Positions 11,030-22,797 of a DNA stretch of 64,000 bases are shown here, piece after piece. Origin of the DNA: Rutstroemia sp. NJR-2017a BVV2 (Eukaryota; Ascomycota; Leotiomycetes; Helotiales; Rutstroemiaceae). The translations under genes and the position numbers were made by a program. The notes below the pieces were generated by a model, which saw only the letters and a program-made list of their open reading frames with translations, had not been told where the DNA came from and searched no databases. Within the stretch, counting starts at the first letter, position 1. Every line of letters starts with the position of its first letter. The DNA is taken from positions 1-64,000 of the forward strand of contig NJPS01000021.1 of the NCBI GenBank assembly GCA_002946415.1. The letters are read 5' to 3'.

Positions 11030-11880
11030 ATGTCATCTTTTAGAAAGAACTGCTTGTACTTGCGACAATCGGGCCAGATAATGAGGTTAACTGAATTGCA
11101 ATTAACATATTGTCATAAGAGAATCAACATTCATGGGAGGAATACTAACAGAGAAACACAATCCATCACCAAGCTATATAGAAACTCTTTTATACGAAGA
11201 AGAAAGCTTAAAGCTGCACGCAGAAAGTCGAAAAGCTCTTCCGTAATAACCCCCAATTTTCAGCCTCCTCATCCGCATACTACCTTAGCTGTATCTGAGA
11301 AGGACAATAGATTCAAAGTCAACTCCTCTGCAGAAGATATATAAGATATAGCTGAACTATTGCTACTAAGCTATCCGGTATCGTTTTCTTCCGAAGAGGC
11401 TATCTTACAGGAGGTAAAACAAAGTATATACAAGTATAAGAACTTATTTGCAATTCTTAGTGATGTTGAAGAAGCTTTATATAAACCAGATTCTTAGCAG
11501 ATATTATCGTATATCGAAGAGGAGTAATCAGAGGTTTATCCAACACTTGAAGATTAGCCTTGGACGGACAGTTATAAGAAACTGGAAAAATTGGTTATAC
11601 TCATATATACTCCCTTATCTTACTAGTAGCTCCTTACTTATAGTTATAAAGCCAATTCGTTGAAAACTTTGCTACAAATATCTTTATAATCCCGAAGAAT
11701 AACCAGTCTCAGAGCGGACTTATTAAATTTCTAAGAACTTAAAGGTTTAGTAATCTATTTCTCAAGATAATCTGGTCCAATTATAATATAGCCAGTAGCT
11801 TTGCTAGAAGTAATCAGATATTGTAGGAGCTCTTGATGGATATTGCTGTAAGTCCGCAGTATTTCATATCAGAACAAATT
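11030..11880. other. AT-rich decayed sequence, origin unknown
   Basis: This stretch is clearly more AT-rich than its neighbours. Short frames (11030-11344 and 11448-11663, plus) are Lys/Asn/Ile-rich. Around 11400-11600 another frame reads as degraded protein with internal stops. The composition is consistent with RIP-type decay of a mobile element, but no transposase or reverse-transcriptase motif could be identified. Confidence 0.35.
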
Positions 11881-12221
11881 GTAGCTGATTAATATTTCTA
11901 GGATATCTGGGACATCAGTAGCGGTAATTTCCAGAATTGCGAATGCCCTCGAGAAGAGAACAATTATTCCGTTGGCATAGCACCTGTAATCGTGGTCACC
12001 CCAACACAAGTCGAGCCGAAGCAGCCTCCGTACGCCGTGCGGAAATTCAAATATATTTCGGTAGTAAGTTCCGGTGAATATCTTTGCAGCTAAACTCCGC
12101 CTAATACCTACTTCTAACCGCAGCATAGAAAAACGAGAGATCATAAAACGATAATCGTCGGCATAACGGTGCGCTCCTGCGGAAGCTTTGCAGACGAGTG
12201 GAGTACAACAAAAGGCATTTA

Positions 12222-15200
12222 TCAAAATTCTGATTCTGATAGAGGAAAAACGAAGAGATCGACCTTTGAAACAAGACTTCCAAGAGTGGTAGCGCTGTTG
12301 CCGATAGCAAGTTCTAAGAGCCCATCATTATTTACTAGATATGTTAGTCTGAGACGCTGCAATACAGAACACAAAGCACTTACCATTCAAGAGCATTAGT
12401 GTTCCATAAATGTTGCCATTGGCTGTGCAATCGAGTTTCCCATTGAATTCAATATCGCACTCGACTGGGAACCCCGGGGGGTCGAAGTCATGCCCAACAA
12501 CGCCAGTACGAATGACCGGAGGGGTGTTACCAGTGGTGGCATATAAAATGTAAAGGCCAGTTGCAAGATACTTGGTGGCAGGATCATACGAAAATTGTAA
12601 CACGACGTCGCCATACGGCTCCAGTCCGAATCCAGCGAAATACTTGTCCTCTTGTTGTCCCATCAAAAACGTTCCATCCGCGCCAGTGCCACTATTATCA
12701 GCAACAATCTGAAACGTATTGGGGATGGCAAATGACGGAACGGGAGGCGCAACAGTAGAGCTCGAAGGTGGTTCAATAAGATTCAGATTGAGAGAAAGGG
12801 TTACTGTGTTTACACAGTAGGCCAATCCGAGTTGGAGGTTTAGGCAATCAATCCCGGGGTTGAGAAGAAGGAGTACGGCGAGAGATATGTCCGCATTCTT
12901 TCGAATTGAATTACAAGTGTCTCCTCGAGCCGCTATTATATATTTGCAACAATCGGAAGCAATACCTGGAAGAACTTGAGCTGGGGCGGAAGCTTTCTGA
13001 CATAAGTTTGTAGTGCTACTCGATGTACGCGCAGTTATTCGGGTGGCCGAGGTCGAAGATGGCGTCGCCGATGTAGTACGTGTCGAGCTAACTAGAATGG
13101 GTGTAGTAGTACGTGTGGATGCAGTCGATGTGCTGACACGGAGGCTGGTCGAAGAAGAAGTCATGACTTCAGACTTAGAACTATTGCGACTGGAACTGGA
13201 GCGGACGGAGCCACTAAGAAGACTTGCGGGGGAACTCGTTGTTGTGCGCGATAGAGCTGATGTTTGCGATGTATTTATGCCTGATGAAGATGGACTAATA
13301 TGTCCTCTTGATGTATTTGTGGTTTGGGTGGGTTGAATGGAACTACTCCGTGAGGTGCCGGGAGTGCTGCTCGTTTTCTTGGCATCTGAAGAACTTGCCG
13401 ATGCAGTTCGTGTGCTTGGTCGTGATGACAGTGATGTGCTCGAGGTTTTGCTCGTGGTGGCTAGGTACGTGCTTCTACATTCGGGACTTCGGTTCTCATA
13501 AATGTCCTTGAGACAAATGGCGACACCAACCTGAACGAGGGATGATCCGACAGCTCCGCAAAGCAAACCTGGGTTTAGCAATTCTAGTTCGAGAATCGAT
13601 AAATTGGCATTGGCTGCGAGATTTCCACACGTGTTTCCAATTGCAATGATTGAATATTGACAACAGTTATCGAGCCTCAAGGAAATCGCGCCGTCTGGTG
13701 GTGCAACACTTGCGCAGCGAGTGACCTCTGTACAAGGCAGAGTATGAGTAGTGGTGGACAAATTTGACGATGTAGATCTCGTGATAGTCGTTGATGAACT
13801 ACTTGACTGTGCCAGTCTCCCACTAGAGTTGGTTCCTGAGCCGCTCTGACTAGACCGCGAGCTGCTTAATGCACGGGATTCGGATGCAATAATCGATCTG
13901 GATGTTGATAGAGAGGCCTTTCCTGAACTAGAATGTACTCCATTTGTACTAGAATTTTGATAAGTTTAGGGATGTCGAGTGAGGCTGTATGCTACTGGAT
14001 ACGCTCAAGGATGTCGAACTAGAACGACTGGCAACCAAGGGAGTAGAGCTACTGGAACCGACCGCGCTATTTGATGTAAGCATTATTGAGCTTCGCGTAG
14101 TGCTCGATGATGGTGTTGCGGAGGGTGTATCTATCTTCTTGGATTGGGTTGTACTGTGTATAGTTTTAACGGATTCGGTAGATAGTGATGTCCGTGAACT
14201 AGGCTGCTGTGTCAACGTGCTGGTAGTTGCGACTGATCTAGTGACTGGAGATGTTTTAAGAGTGCTTGTAGTCTTTATGGACCTCACTGACGAAACCGTG
14301 GAGTAAATACTGCTAAATACTGTAGTGGTGCTCTGAGACGATTTTGTCGAGCTCTCGTCTACTGTTTTAAGACTGCTACCTTTGATAGATTGTTTTGAAG
14401 ACCGACTCGACGACAGCATTGTACCCTTCGTTATCTTGAAAGACGTTTGGGAGCTGTTGGTTGTCTGTATAGACTTTTCAGTGCTCCTGCTAGCCGTGTA
14501 TTTCTCACTTGTATCTGTCTTCTTCGTAGACCTTTGAGTTGTGCTGGTTGATTGAATGTAGTTCTGACTAGACGATGAAGACCGCTGAGTATCAGTCTTC
14601 TCTGTAGTGCTCGTAGACTGAGGGGATTTCACGCTCGAATATTGTCGCGAATTGCTTCTTGTACTCTCGGCATACGTAGTTGGTGACACCACAGAAGTGC
14701 TCTTTTGTGTTTTGTTCGATGTTTGGCTAGATTTAGAAGTGTCTTTTTGGAAACTACTCTGTTGTGTCATTGGGCTAGTCTGAGATCTACTCTTGTAAGA
14801 TGATACATAAAAGGAGCTTATGATGGTAGTTGACTCGTTGGACGGGGATTATTCTCGGCGGCTTGTGCCGGTTGATGTTGATGTTGATTTTGATGTACCC
14901 TTGCCCGTCTGTGTTGAGGGTGTAGTTGAGCTTCTCGGTTGTATCCAAGTGTTGGTCTGGGATTTGCTCTTTTGGGACAATTCCTGGGAAGAGCTTGTAG
15001 TTTTAACTGCTTCGGTTGACGCAAGCAACGAAGATGATGTCGTGATGCTCGGTATGTTGGAAAGCGACCTAGATGTGCTTGTACGAATGGTTAACATCCG
15101 CGATTGGGTAGTATACAACAAGGTTGAAGAAGATGTGCTTTTCCTTAGGCTTGCGGTACTCGTTATCGCTGTTGTATATGAAATAATCGACCCAACGGAG

Positions 15201-16500
15201 CCACTGCTGTGGCTAGAAGTGGATATGAATGTCAAGCTAGACTGCGCTTTCGTGGAGGAACCAGTGGATTTGGTCGTCAATGGATTCTGTGTGCGAGAGG
15301 TGCTAGATGATAATGAAAGTGTCAATGAAGCCGAAGTGTTAGAAGTAAATGCAGTGGACCGAGTTCCACTCGACGAATAGCTCTTTGTAGAGGTCAATGA
15401 ACGATCTCCCGTTTTTGAAGACTGTGTGGAAGCTTGAATGCTTCTACTTGAAACGGATGTGTATTTTATATCTCGAGAGCTGCTAGACGTCGACGACGGG
15501 TTCTCAGAGCTAGTATTTTGTATCCCACTGGAACTGCTATCTTTTATGGAACTGGTTGTTCCTTTCGGAGATTGAGTTAGAGATGTAGATGTCTGTGGCG
15601 TGCTTTTTTGTGTGCTGCTACTCATCGGAGTAGATCCTGTACTACCTTTTTGTGTTGAGGTGCTTGTTAGTTTCAACGATTCGGTTGATGACAGTGTATA
15701 CAAGCTTCTCTTTGAAGATGATTTGGTCGCCGTTGACGATGAGCTATCCGTCGTACTCTTTTGAGTAGATTTGTTTGTCGTTCTTTGTGACTCCGTTGAC
15801 GAAGAGCTGGACAAGTTCTTCTTTTGGGATGATGTGGTCGTCGGTCGGAGTGATTTAGTAGATGACGAGCTGGGCGAGCTGTCCTTTGCGGATGATGTTG
15901 TTGTTCCGGTTCTCTGTGATTCAGGTAACGAGGAGCTGTAAGATTTGACCTTCGTGGATGAGATGGAAGTGGTTGCTTTCAATGATTCTGTTGATGATAG
16001 CTTATGTGTGCTACTAATACTTTTCCAGATGATATCGTCGTCGCTCTGCGTGTTGCAGTTGATGAGGTGGCATACGAGCTATCCGTTTTGAGTGATGTGG
16101 TCACCGAATTGATATGCTTAGTCGATGTTGATTTCGAAGAGCTGATCTTTTTAGATGTTACATCAGAAGTCGTCGTTGGGTTCGAGGAACTGATCAAACT
16201 GATTGATTGCAATGATGAAGATGACGTATGGAAACCACTAGTCAAATACGATGTGGCAGACTTGCTGCTCTGGAAAGACTGTTGAGTACCGCTTTTGATT
16301 GAGTTGGAAGACTGAGTGGATTGAGTTTGGTATGTAGTTCTTCTGGATGAGATCCTCGTCGACGATGTTGTGGCATATGACGATTGCGACGACTGCTGAT
16401 AGTTGTTGTTGATGTCGATGTTCCTTTAACTTGTCTCGTAGATGACGCGTTGGAAGTGCTGGAAGATATATAATTGCTGCTAATTAGTGTACTTCTTGTT
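12222..16500 (-). pseudogene. LysM-domain Ser/Thr-rich wall protein, broken by indels and a stop
   Basis: On the minus strand about 4 kb of Ser/Thr-rich coding sequence leads into two LysM-like modules (about 13740-13480 and 13010-12800). Each has CCxYxIxAxGxTC...LNPGxxC...LxxGxxxCv, typical of fungal chitin-associated LysM proteins. A beta-rich C-terminal domain follows ('ADGTFLMGQQ', 'FAGFGLEPYGDVVL'). A GTAAGT donor at 12383 and a CTAAC...TAG acceptor at 12335 join a last exon (12334-12222) ending 'GSLVSKVDLFVFPLSESEF'. The Ser/Thr-rich part changes frame at A4 tracts 16021-16024 and 13955-13958. It has an in-frame TAA at 14849-14851 and another frame change near 16400, and no N-terminal ATG or signal peptide could be found. 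It is therefore a pseudogene, or a real gene with assembly indels. The long repeat resembles 'SSTES-x-TTSTxQKS'. Confidence 0.75.
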
Positions 16501-16892
16501 AGAGGGGGGATGGTTGGATAACATACATACAGTTAGATTTTGAACCTGAATGAATGGGGAAGAAACTATAACAAACCCAAACAATCAAATAATCAGATAA
16601 TAAAACATTAAGACAGATAAATCTCCCGCACGAATTTACTATATACAGGGAAAGAGATCCAGAGAGACAGATGAACATAAGAACAGAGAGGGCGTCAGAG
16701 AAGTGAGCTTGCAGGCGGGAGAAAAGTGGAAGTATGGAGGAGAGGTGAGGTGAGGTGGAAGATCGGAGGTGGGAGAGGAAGAGAACAATGTTACTTGGAG
16801 GAGGGAGGAGCTAGCAGGTGGGAGGGAGATACGAGATACGAGACGAGAGAGATCTGAAAAAAGACTATGCAGAGGAGACGGGAAGAGGAGAA

Positions 16893-17065
16893 TGTTATTT
16901 GGATGAGGGAGGGAGGGAGGGAGGGAGAAAGTGAGACGAATGATAGATAGCATATTAACGGATATACTCAGTAATTCATCTCATCCGGCAAATAGATACC
17001 AGCAGTTGAGGCGGCAGTTTTTATTCATTCAGTTAGAGTCAATCATTCAGCTAATCGGTCAGCCA
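16893..17065. repeat. Dispersed repeat copy B, block 1
   Basis: Matches 8876-9015 (AGACGAATGAT, CATCTCATCCGGC-like, TTCATTCAGTTAGA, TCAATCATTCAG). It starts with a GGGA tandem run at 16910-16926. Confidence 0.75.
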
Positions 17066-18214
17066 GGTTGCAAGGAGGTGCAGTTTCTTTTATCATTCAT
17101 CATTCAGATCCAGTCACACGGAACACCAAGTTGCAGTTAAGTCAAAGATCACCAAGTAGATGAATGAATAAACGAAGCAGTGTTGTTGTTTACCTATCTA
17201 TAGGATAAAATCAGGAAATCATAACCTCTCGGTGCGTGAAACTTTGTGTGTGCACGCGAGATGGTAAAAAAACGCATTTTCTGATGGGAAGCATGCAAAC
17301 AAGTTGTGAATGTATGAACTCTCGGAGGGAAGACGCTGAGAGAAGAGCGAGAGCTCGTCGGGCTTCCCACAAGCTCAAAAATGTGGGAATCCCAGAGAGA
17401 GAGAATGTTGCGGGAAGGTTTGAGCTCGCTAGTGGCCTGGTTTGGAATTAGTGAGAGGTTCATGGGATGGTTCTGGGGGAGGAGTAAGAAGAGGAAGGAA
17501 GGTACGTACCCTGTTGTTGATATATGTTGAGTATGCGTCTGCGGGAGAGAAAGCCTTGTTGTTGAGCTATGTTGAGTGCGGAGGTTGGGTTGAACTTGGG
17601 ATTGAGGGTGTTAGAATGTGCTTAAAGGCGGATTTATCGAGGAGACATACGGTTGTTTTTTGGTGTTGTTGGTGTTGTAGGAAGGGGTCGAACGTACTGT
17701 TCTCCAAAGTGAGTTGAGAGATTGACCTGAAGCTGTGGCTTGTGTTATTGAATGCTTGTGAGTAGAGCGATGAGAGTACTTACTGTTATTGTTACTCCAG
17801 CGCGGGGGCGGGGCCTAACAGAACTATATGGTCCTGTTATCCAGGGAGAACGGGAGATCGATCTTGAACTAGAGGTTTTTGTTAGTGATTGATTATGAGG
17901 AGATGCGCTGGGAAGACTTACTGTTGTTTATAATGTTGAGTGCTACCAGGGAGGCCTTGTTGTTTACGATGTTGAGTGCTAAGATGAAAGCCTTGTTGTT
18001 TATGATGTTGAGTGCTACGACCAGTGAAGTATCGCCGGTCCATTGTGTTCGGCAGGTGAATTGAGGCGTCTATGTTGTTGTTTCATGCCGAGTTGACAAA
18101 TAATATTGAATCGAGGAAATATCTCCGCAGCAGGCTGTGAATACATGGTTTTGTGTTTGTGGAGAGTAGTCTGGAGTCAAGATGGCTGACGGTTGATGAA
18201 AAACGTATCTTATA
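17066..18214. repeat. Insertion between blocks 1 and 2, holding 36-bp tandem repeats
   Basis: This 1.15-kb interval is absent from copy A. It holds three copies of a 36-bp unit (GCCTTGTTGTTTACGATG then TTGAGTGCTA) at about 17921-18020 and two diverged copies at about 17509-17580. No gene is recognised; small frames here are repeat translations. Confidence 0.65.
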
Positions 18215-18330
18215 GTATCTCTTCTCTGTGCGGCAGGACTGCTAAAGGCACTGAGAGCTGGTGAGCGCAGATTAACAATGCGGGAGGGTTCTATTACCAG
18301 TAGAGGGGTTGCTCGACTGAGGTACACTAA
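18215..18330. repeat. Dispersed repeat copy B, block 2
   Basis: About 85% identical by eye to 9044-9157, including the 35-bp core around GCGGGAGGGTTCTATTACCA. Confidence 0.85.
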
Positions 18331-19689
18331 TGGGAAACGGTTCCATAGCGATGTGGATTCTTGAGAGTTGGACATCGAGGCGCGATATCCAAATATGAGG
18401 ACTTGTTTCTTTCGAAGTAGGTGCTAGTCCACTGGACACCGGATTTCAGTGGCGAGGCCGCCATGCCAGAATGCTTCTGGTCCATGGGTACCAAAGGTCA
18501 TTGTCGGGCTGCAGTTTAACGTCATACAGGACGGCAATCGGTTTTTTGTCATAAGCTGGACAAAGAGATGGAGAGCTTCCTACAAGTGAATTTCTGCAGT
18601 GGTTCGAAGGGATGACTTTGGTTATTTGTGTCCTTTGAAAGGCCTGGACAAGTCCCAAATGAGGGACGGGATATCTGCACCGCAGATCGGCCGGGAAGTT
18701 CGAGTTAGAGACCAATCTTGACTTCACTAATCAGCATAGTATTGATACCAGACAGAGATATTGTGGCTCACTCCTGGAGAGCAATTTACCACTGCCAATG
18801 CTCAACGAAAGTAGAGATATCCAGATGCTGAGACATGCTGCCATGGGACATGCAACGTCAAATTGTTCAGAAGAAGCAAGTCGCCTTGATCGCGTTCGAT
18901 ACCATATCGAGTTTGTTGGGAGCTGCTATTACTGGAAGCGGCGCCCAGTACCTCAAGTCAAGGAGGAGGAAATCTGTAAATCGATCTGGAACGGTTCATC
19001 TTTGATGAAACCAGCAAAAATTCTTATGGCCATGAGGTCGGTTTATTGCTGCGAAGTAGGTGTAAGTTAGGGTGTGGATAGAAATGACGAAAAGGAAGAT
19101 ACTTACCTAGCGGATCGTTAGCTGTATCGAGGAAGCTTTTGCTTCAAGAAAACTTCGAGATTACAGAAAACTGAAGTTTCCACGGCCTCGAGTGACAGCT
19201 GTCACAGTGGATAAACTCGGGCAAGGGGTACAAGTCCGAGGAATATCGCACTTCATTTCAACTGCATTGAAGATGATGGCGGGCACTTGTGGTTTTTCGT
19301 TGTATGTCCAATGATTTGAGCATTGCTTCAACCAGATCTTCGAGAGAGCGATGGTAGAACGAGCAAGATAATTAATTCGCAAATCCACCGTGAGGAAAGA
19401 CACCGTAAGAAAGTATGGCCATTGCAAGGATTGAATGTCAACTCGGAAGAAAAACGAGTTATCGAAGCAATTTCTTTAGAATTTTCGGCGAAGAAACAGA
19501 GAAACGCGAATTTAAATGGATTTGTGCGTTGGAATACGGGAATTGTAAAGGTGAGCATATATTCACTGGCGACGACGAGCTCTCCGGGTCAGAAATAACA
19601 GGCCGATAAAATTGTCCAAAAGACATCTGGATAATGAAAATATAATAGTATCTTAGACTGTTTGGAATATTTGTCTGATAATAGTAACT
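18331..19689. other. Insertion between blocks 2 and 3, no recognisable gene
   Basis: This 1.36-kb interval is absent from copy A. It holds only short frames on both strands (18446-18727 minus, 18798-19070 plus, 19161-19427 minus, 19323-19598 plus). None has a family I recognise or splice sites that join them. Confidence 0.5.
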
Positions 19690-19828
19690 AGCTGCAATTT
19701 ATTGTCCCAAATCGGCCTGTTTTTTCTCCTTCGAAGAGGAGGACGAGCAAGTAACCTTACCCCGCCAAGAGTGGACCTCGTGATGTGGCGCTAAACTATT
19801 TTAGTAATAGCGTCAATAGCTCAATGAG
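19690..19828. repeat. Dispersed repeat copy B, block 3
   Basis: Matches 9158-9260: 'CCAAATCGGCCTGTTTTTTC', 'CCCGCCAAGAGTGGACCTCG', 'TTTTAGTAATAGCGTCAAT'. It ends about 170 bp before the DUF3638 relic becomes recognisable. Confidence 0.8.
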
Positions 19829-19994
19829 TGTTCTATGGGCCTTTGTTGGCGCTTCTCTAGTTTATCATTGACCAGACCCTCACGGGACTTTGTATACGAC
19901 ATTTCCAGCTATGTTAAGCTGAATGTAAAGCTTGTTGATCTGCCGGCAGAGGGAAATGGATCTCCCCAGGATGGACGCCGACCTCCAAAACATT

Positions 19995-22248
19995 GTTGGA
20001 GAATCCTCCCATTTAGCTCCGCTCTTCTCCTATTGAGGGGATTGTTTGCCGGTGGTGTAATTACCTTTGCCTTCTCAACAAAGAGATGCCGTATAAACTA
20101 CGGACTTGATTTGGCAAGGACACGCCTTGCGGTTCTCTATCGAGGAAAGGATGTGCCCGCCGCCAGATCAGAGTTTAGTCATCCGGATACCTCGATAATC
20201 TTGACTTGTGTTTCTTACTATTACGCGGGTCTTACTGGCCTTCAAGCAAATATCCGGAGTGAATATGAAAGATCTCACACAATGGTCAACCAATGTCTTC
20301 CCTTATCTTCGTCGCTCGAAGGCCATGATTGACTTCTGTCTATCTAATCTTGTCTTGCCTACAGAATTGAAAGAGTATCCTCACAAATTGTCATCTTCTG
20401 GTTGGGACATTGCCGGTCTTACAACACGGCCTTTGACGGGTTTCAGCGGGACCAATGACAACAGATATATTTTGCCTGGCTCCGTACAGCAGCACGATCT
20501 CCGGCCACAGCTACCTACGAACGCACGGGTATTGTCGCATATATTACAGTCGGAGAACAAGGTCGAGACAAAATTAACAGCCAATTGTCAAGTGCTCGAC
20601 GTGGACATCATCTTAAATCTTGCTACAACCTCGAAACCAGAGGTGAGAGTTATTCTCGACGTTGGAGCTCAGGTTGTTGAACTCAGCAATGAAGAAGTGG
20701 CAAGACGATGGCTCGCCCTGGCACCGTCGAAAGTGAAAGCTGCGGTATTCTTCGATTCGTCTCATGTTCGTTGTGTCTTGGACCGCGAAGGGATCAAGGA
20801 GCCGTTTCACAAATCTCCCTACGAAAAGCAGTTAGATCTCTGTGTGGTATATCTGGATGATGCGCACACTCGTGGCACTGATCTGAAAATGCCTAGCAAT
20901 TCCAGAGCAATTGTTACCCTAGGTCCTGATCTTACGAAAGACCGACTCGCACAAGGTAATTCTGCGCTTTAAATTATAAAAGTCCCGATCTAACTATTTG
21001 ATAGCTTGCATGCGAATGCGTCGGTTAGGCAATGGTCATTCTTTGTTGTTCTGTTGTGGTGCCGAAGTGCGGAGAAAGATTCTCAAGGCCGTTCAGAAGT
21101 CTGTCGAGAGCCTTATTGACGTGAAAGATATACTTACATGGTGCATTAACAACACTCAAGCTTCAATAAAAAGAGCTGTTGTTACATGGACGCTACAAGG
21201 CAATAGGTACTATGGTCGTCGGACAATTCTTGACGCGAGTCCACACCACGTACCAGATGCCATTCTCGAGAAACAAGCTCAACCCTTGAAAGAAATGTAT
21301 GGGATTAGGGAAAAGCCAACTTTTCCGATTCAGCCTAGTACCATGGACGATTCATCCTATCAAGAAGAGCGTGAAGCAATCTGCCAAAAATGCCAAGGAT
21401 TCGACTTGACATCTATGGAACAAGCCAACTTCTATGCGGAGCAAGAACGGGAACTCCAGCCGGAGACTGAGCGTGAATACCAAGTTGAGCATACCCCAAT
21501 TGTACCTGCTTATAAGCACAAAATATATCCTGCCGTCGAAAGACTAGTCAGTGAAGGGATTCTAGATCTTCAATCAGACGCTTTCATACCCGCCTTTGCC
21601 ACGTTGGCAAATACGTCAGCGGGCAAACTATATGGTGGATCTGTATGTTCTCAAAATCTACTCGTCACAAAGGACTTTGCGCAAACCGTCTAGGTGTCCC
21701 AAGATCAGCCCTTAGACCTGTACCTGAAACCAGTTGAATGGGTCATTACTGTGAATCATTGGGGCACCCTCTATTATGTCATAATCAGCGCGTTTGAAGT
21801 ACAAGAATTTCTTCCAGACATTGCGAAGCAGGAATACGTTGCTCTCCATGCATATCGCCCGCGAATGAGCCCTTTGATGCCGAAGATCAATGGAATTGCA
21901 TCTTTTAGCATCCCCGAATTACACAGATCATGGACCATGTCTTACGCCACGCTTCAACTTAATCTATTTGCCGGGCAGACCTATCTCAGAACCTACGAAG
22001 AATATATGAAAGTGTGCCAGTTCCTTGGATTGTGCTACCATGTTACTCCGACTGGCGTGCAAGTTGAGCGCGACAATTTCGTCTTGCCGTCTAGCAGGGC
22101 AGCGTTCGATCCTAAGATGCAGAGAGTCTGTCCCTTTGAGGAGAGCTCGGTGGAGTATATGAAGATGATCATCACGATACGTAGGAAGGGCTTGAATTTC
22201 GAAAGTTCTCATATGGGGAGAATTCTGAATGGGGACTTGTTGACCTAG
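19995..22248 (+). pseudogene. 5'-truncated relic of a DUF3638/DUF3645 giant protein gene
   Basis: Only the C-terminal quarter of a protein family that is normally about 3000 aa is present. Conserved blocks in order: 'LLLLRGLFAGGVITFAF' with 'RINYGLD' and 'EFSHPDTSIILTCVSYYYAGLT' (about 20000-20245); after a frame change near 20240-20250, 'ISGVNMKD', 'KLSSSGWDIAGLTTRPLTGFSGTNDN', 'EVRVILDVGAQVVELSNEEVA', 'LCVVYLDDAHTRGTDLKMP' and 'VTLGPDLTKDRLAQ'. A normal 49-nt intron (20956-21004) joins to 'ACMRMRRLGNGHS'. An in-frame TAG at 21691-21693 interrupts 'DFAQTV|VSQDQPL', and the frame stays open to 22248. The retained intron excludes a processed copy. Truncation, internal deletion with frameshift and a stop make this a decaying pseudogene. 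The family is often annotated as ubiquitin-hydrolase-like; I cannot confirm that activity. Confidence 0.85.
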
Positions 22249-22797
22249 AAGGACTTTGAAGATTTGTGATGGGTGAAAAGTGGTGTAATAGGGTTAGGTA
22301 TGAACAAGCTATCTACGCATAGCATCGGAGCGGTCAAACCCTTACTTCAGATGGATTGGTGGGTAGTTGGTGAAAATGAAGGCAGCAGCTACTGTATCTC
22401 ATATCTCACTCATGGAGGTTTTTGTTTATTTCTTTAAAAAGATTCTGTTATTACTATATAATTCAGAGCCGATCGAACTTCACTCGGGTAGTTCCCGGCT
22501 GGTACGGCGATGAACTGCACGAGGAATCGAGTCGCGGGTAATCTGCTAGGAATGTAACAGTTTTACCACATGCCATTGTTTCTATTTCATGCCACGGCTC
22601 CCAATTAAATAAAAAAGTTCTTTCTAGCCGCATGTTTCACATTTAGAGAGCATCGCGAAACGATGTCTCAAGCGCGAGCAATTCACATTCTTCGCCTCTT
22701 GCACTTATGCAACAACAGACCTCCCACGTATAAGTCCTCCAACACTCTAATTCCTCTCTTCTTTGCTCCCCAGTATCAGCAGATCACCGTTTTCATC
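22249..22797. other. Intergenic, upstream of the cysteine-rich secreted protein
   Basis: This separates the DUF3638 relic from the next gene. It includes AT-rich stretches near 22430-22460 and 22605-22620 but no clear element. Confidence 0.4.

Noticed and set aside
11869..12225. Minus frame containing YADD, as in reverse transcriptases
   Set aside because: No other RT motif is near it, the frame starts in the 3' flank of the LysM gene, and the surrounding residues do not fit. Four residues alone are not evidence.
13013..16285. Acidic plus-strand frames over the LysM/Ser-Thr gene
   Set aside because: Val/Asp/Glu/Leu composition is the mirror of Ser/Thr-rich coding on the minus strand; no start context or domain.
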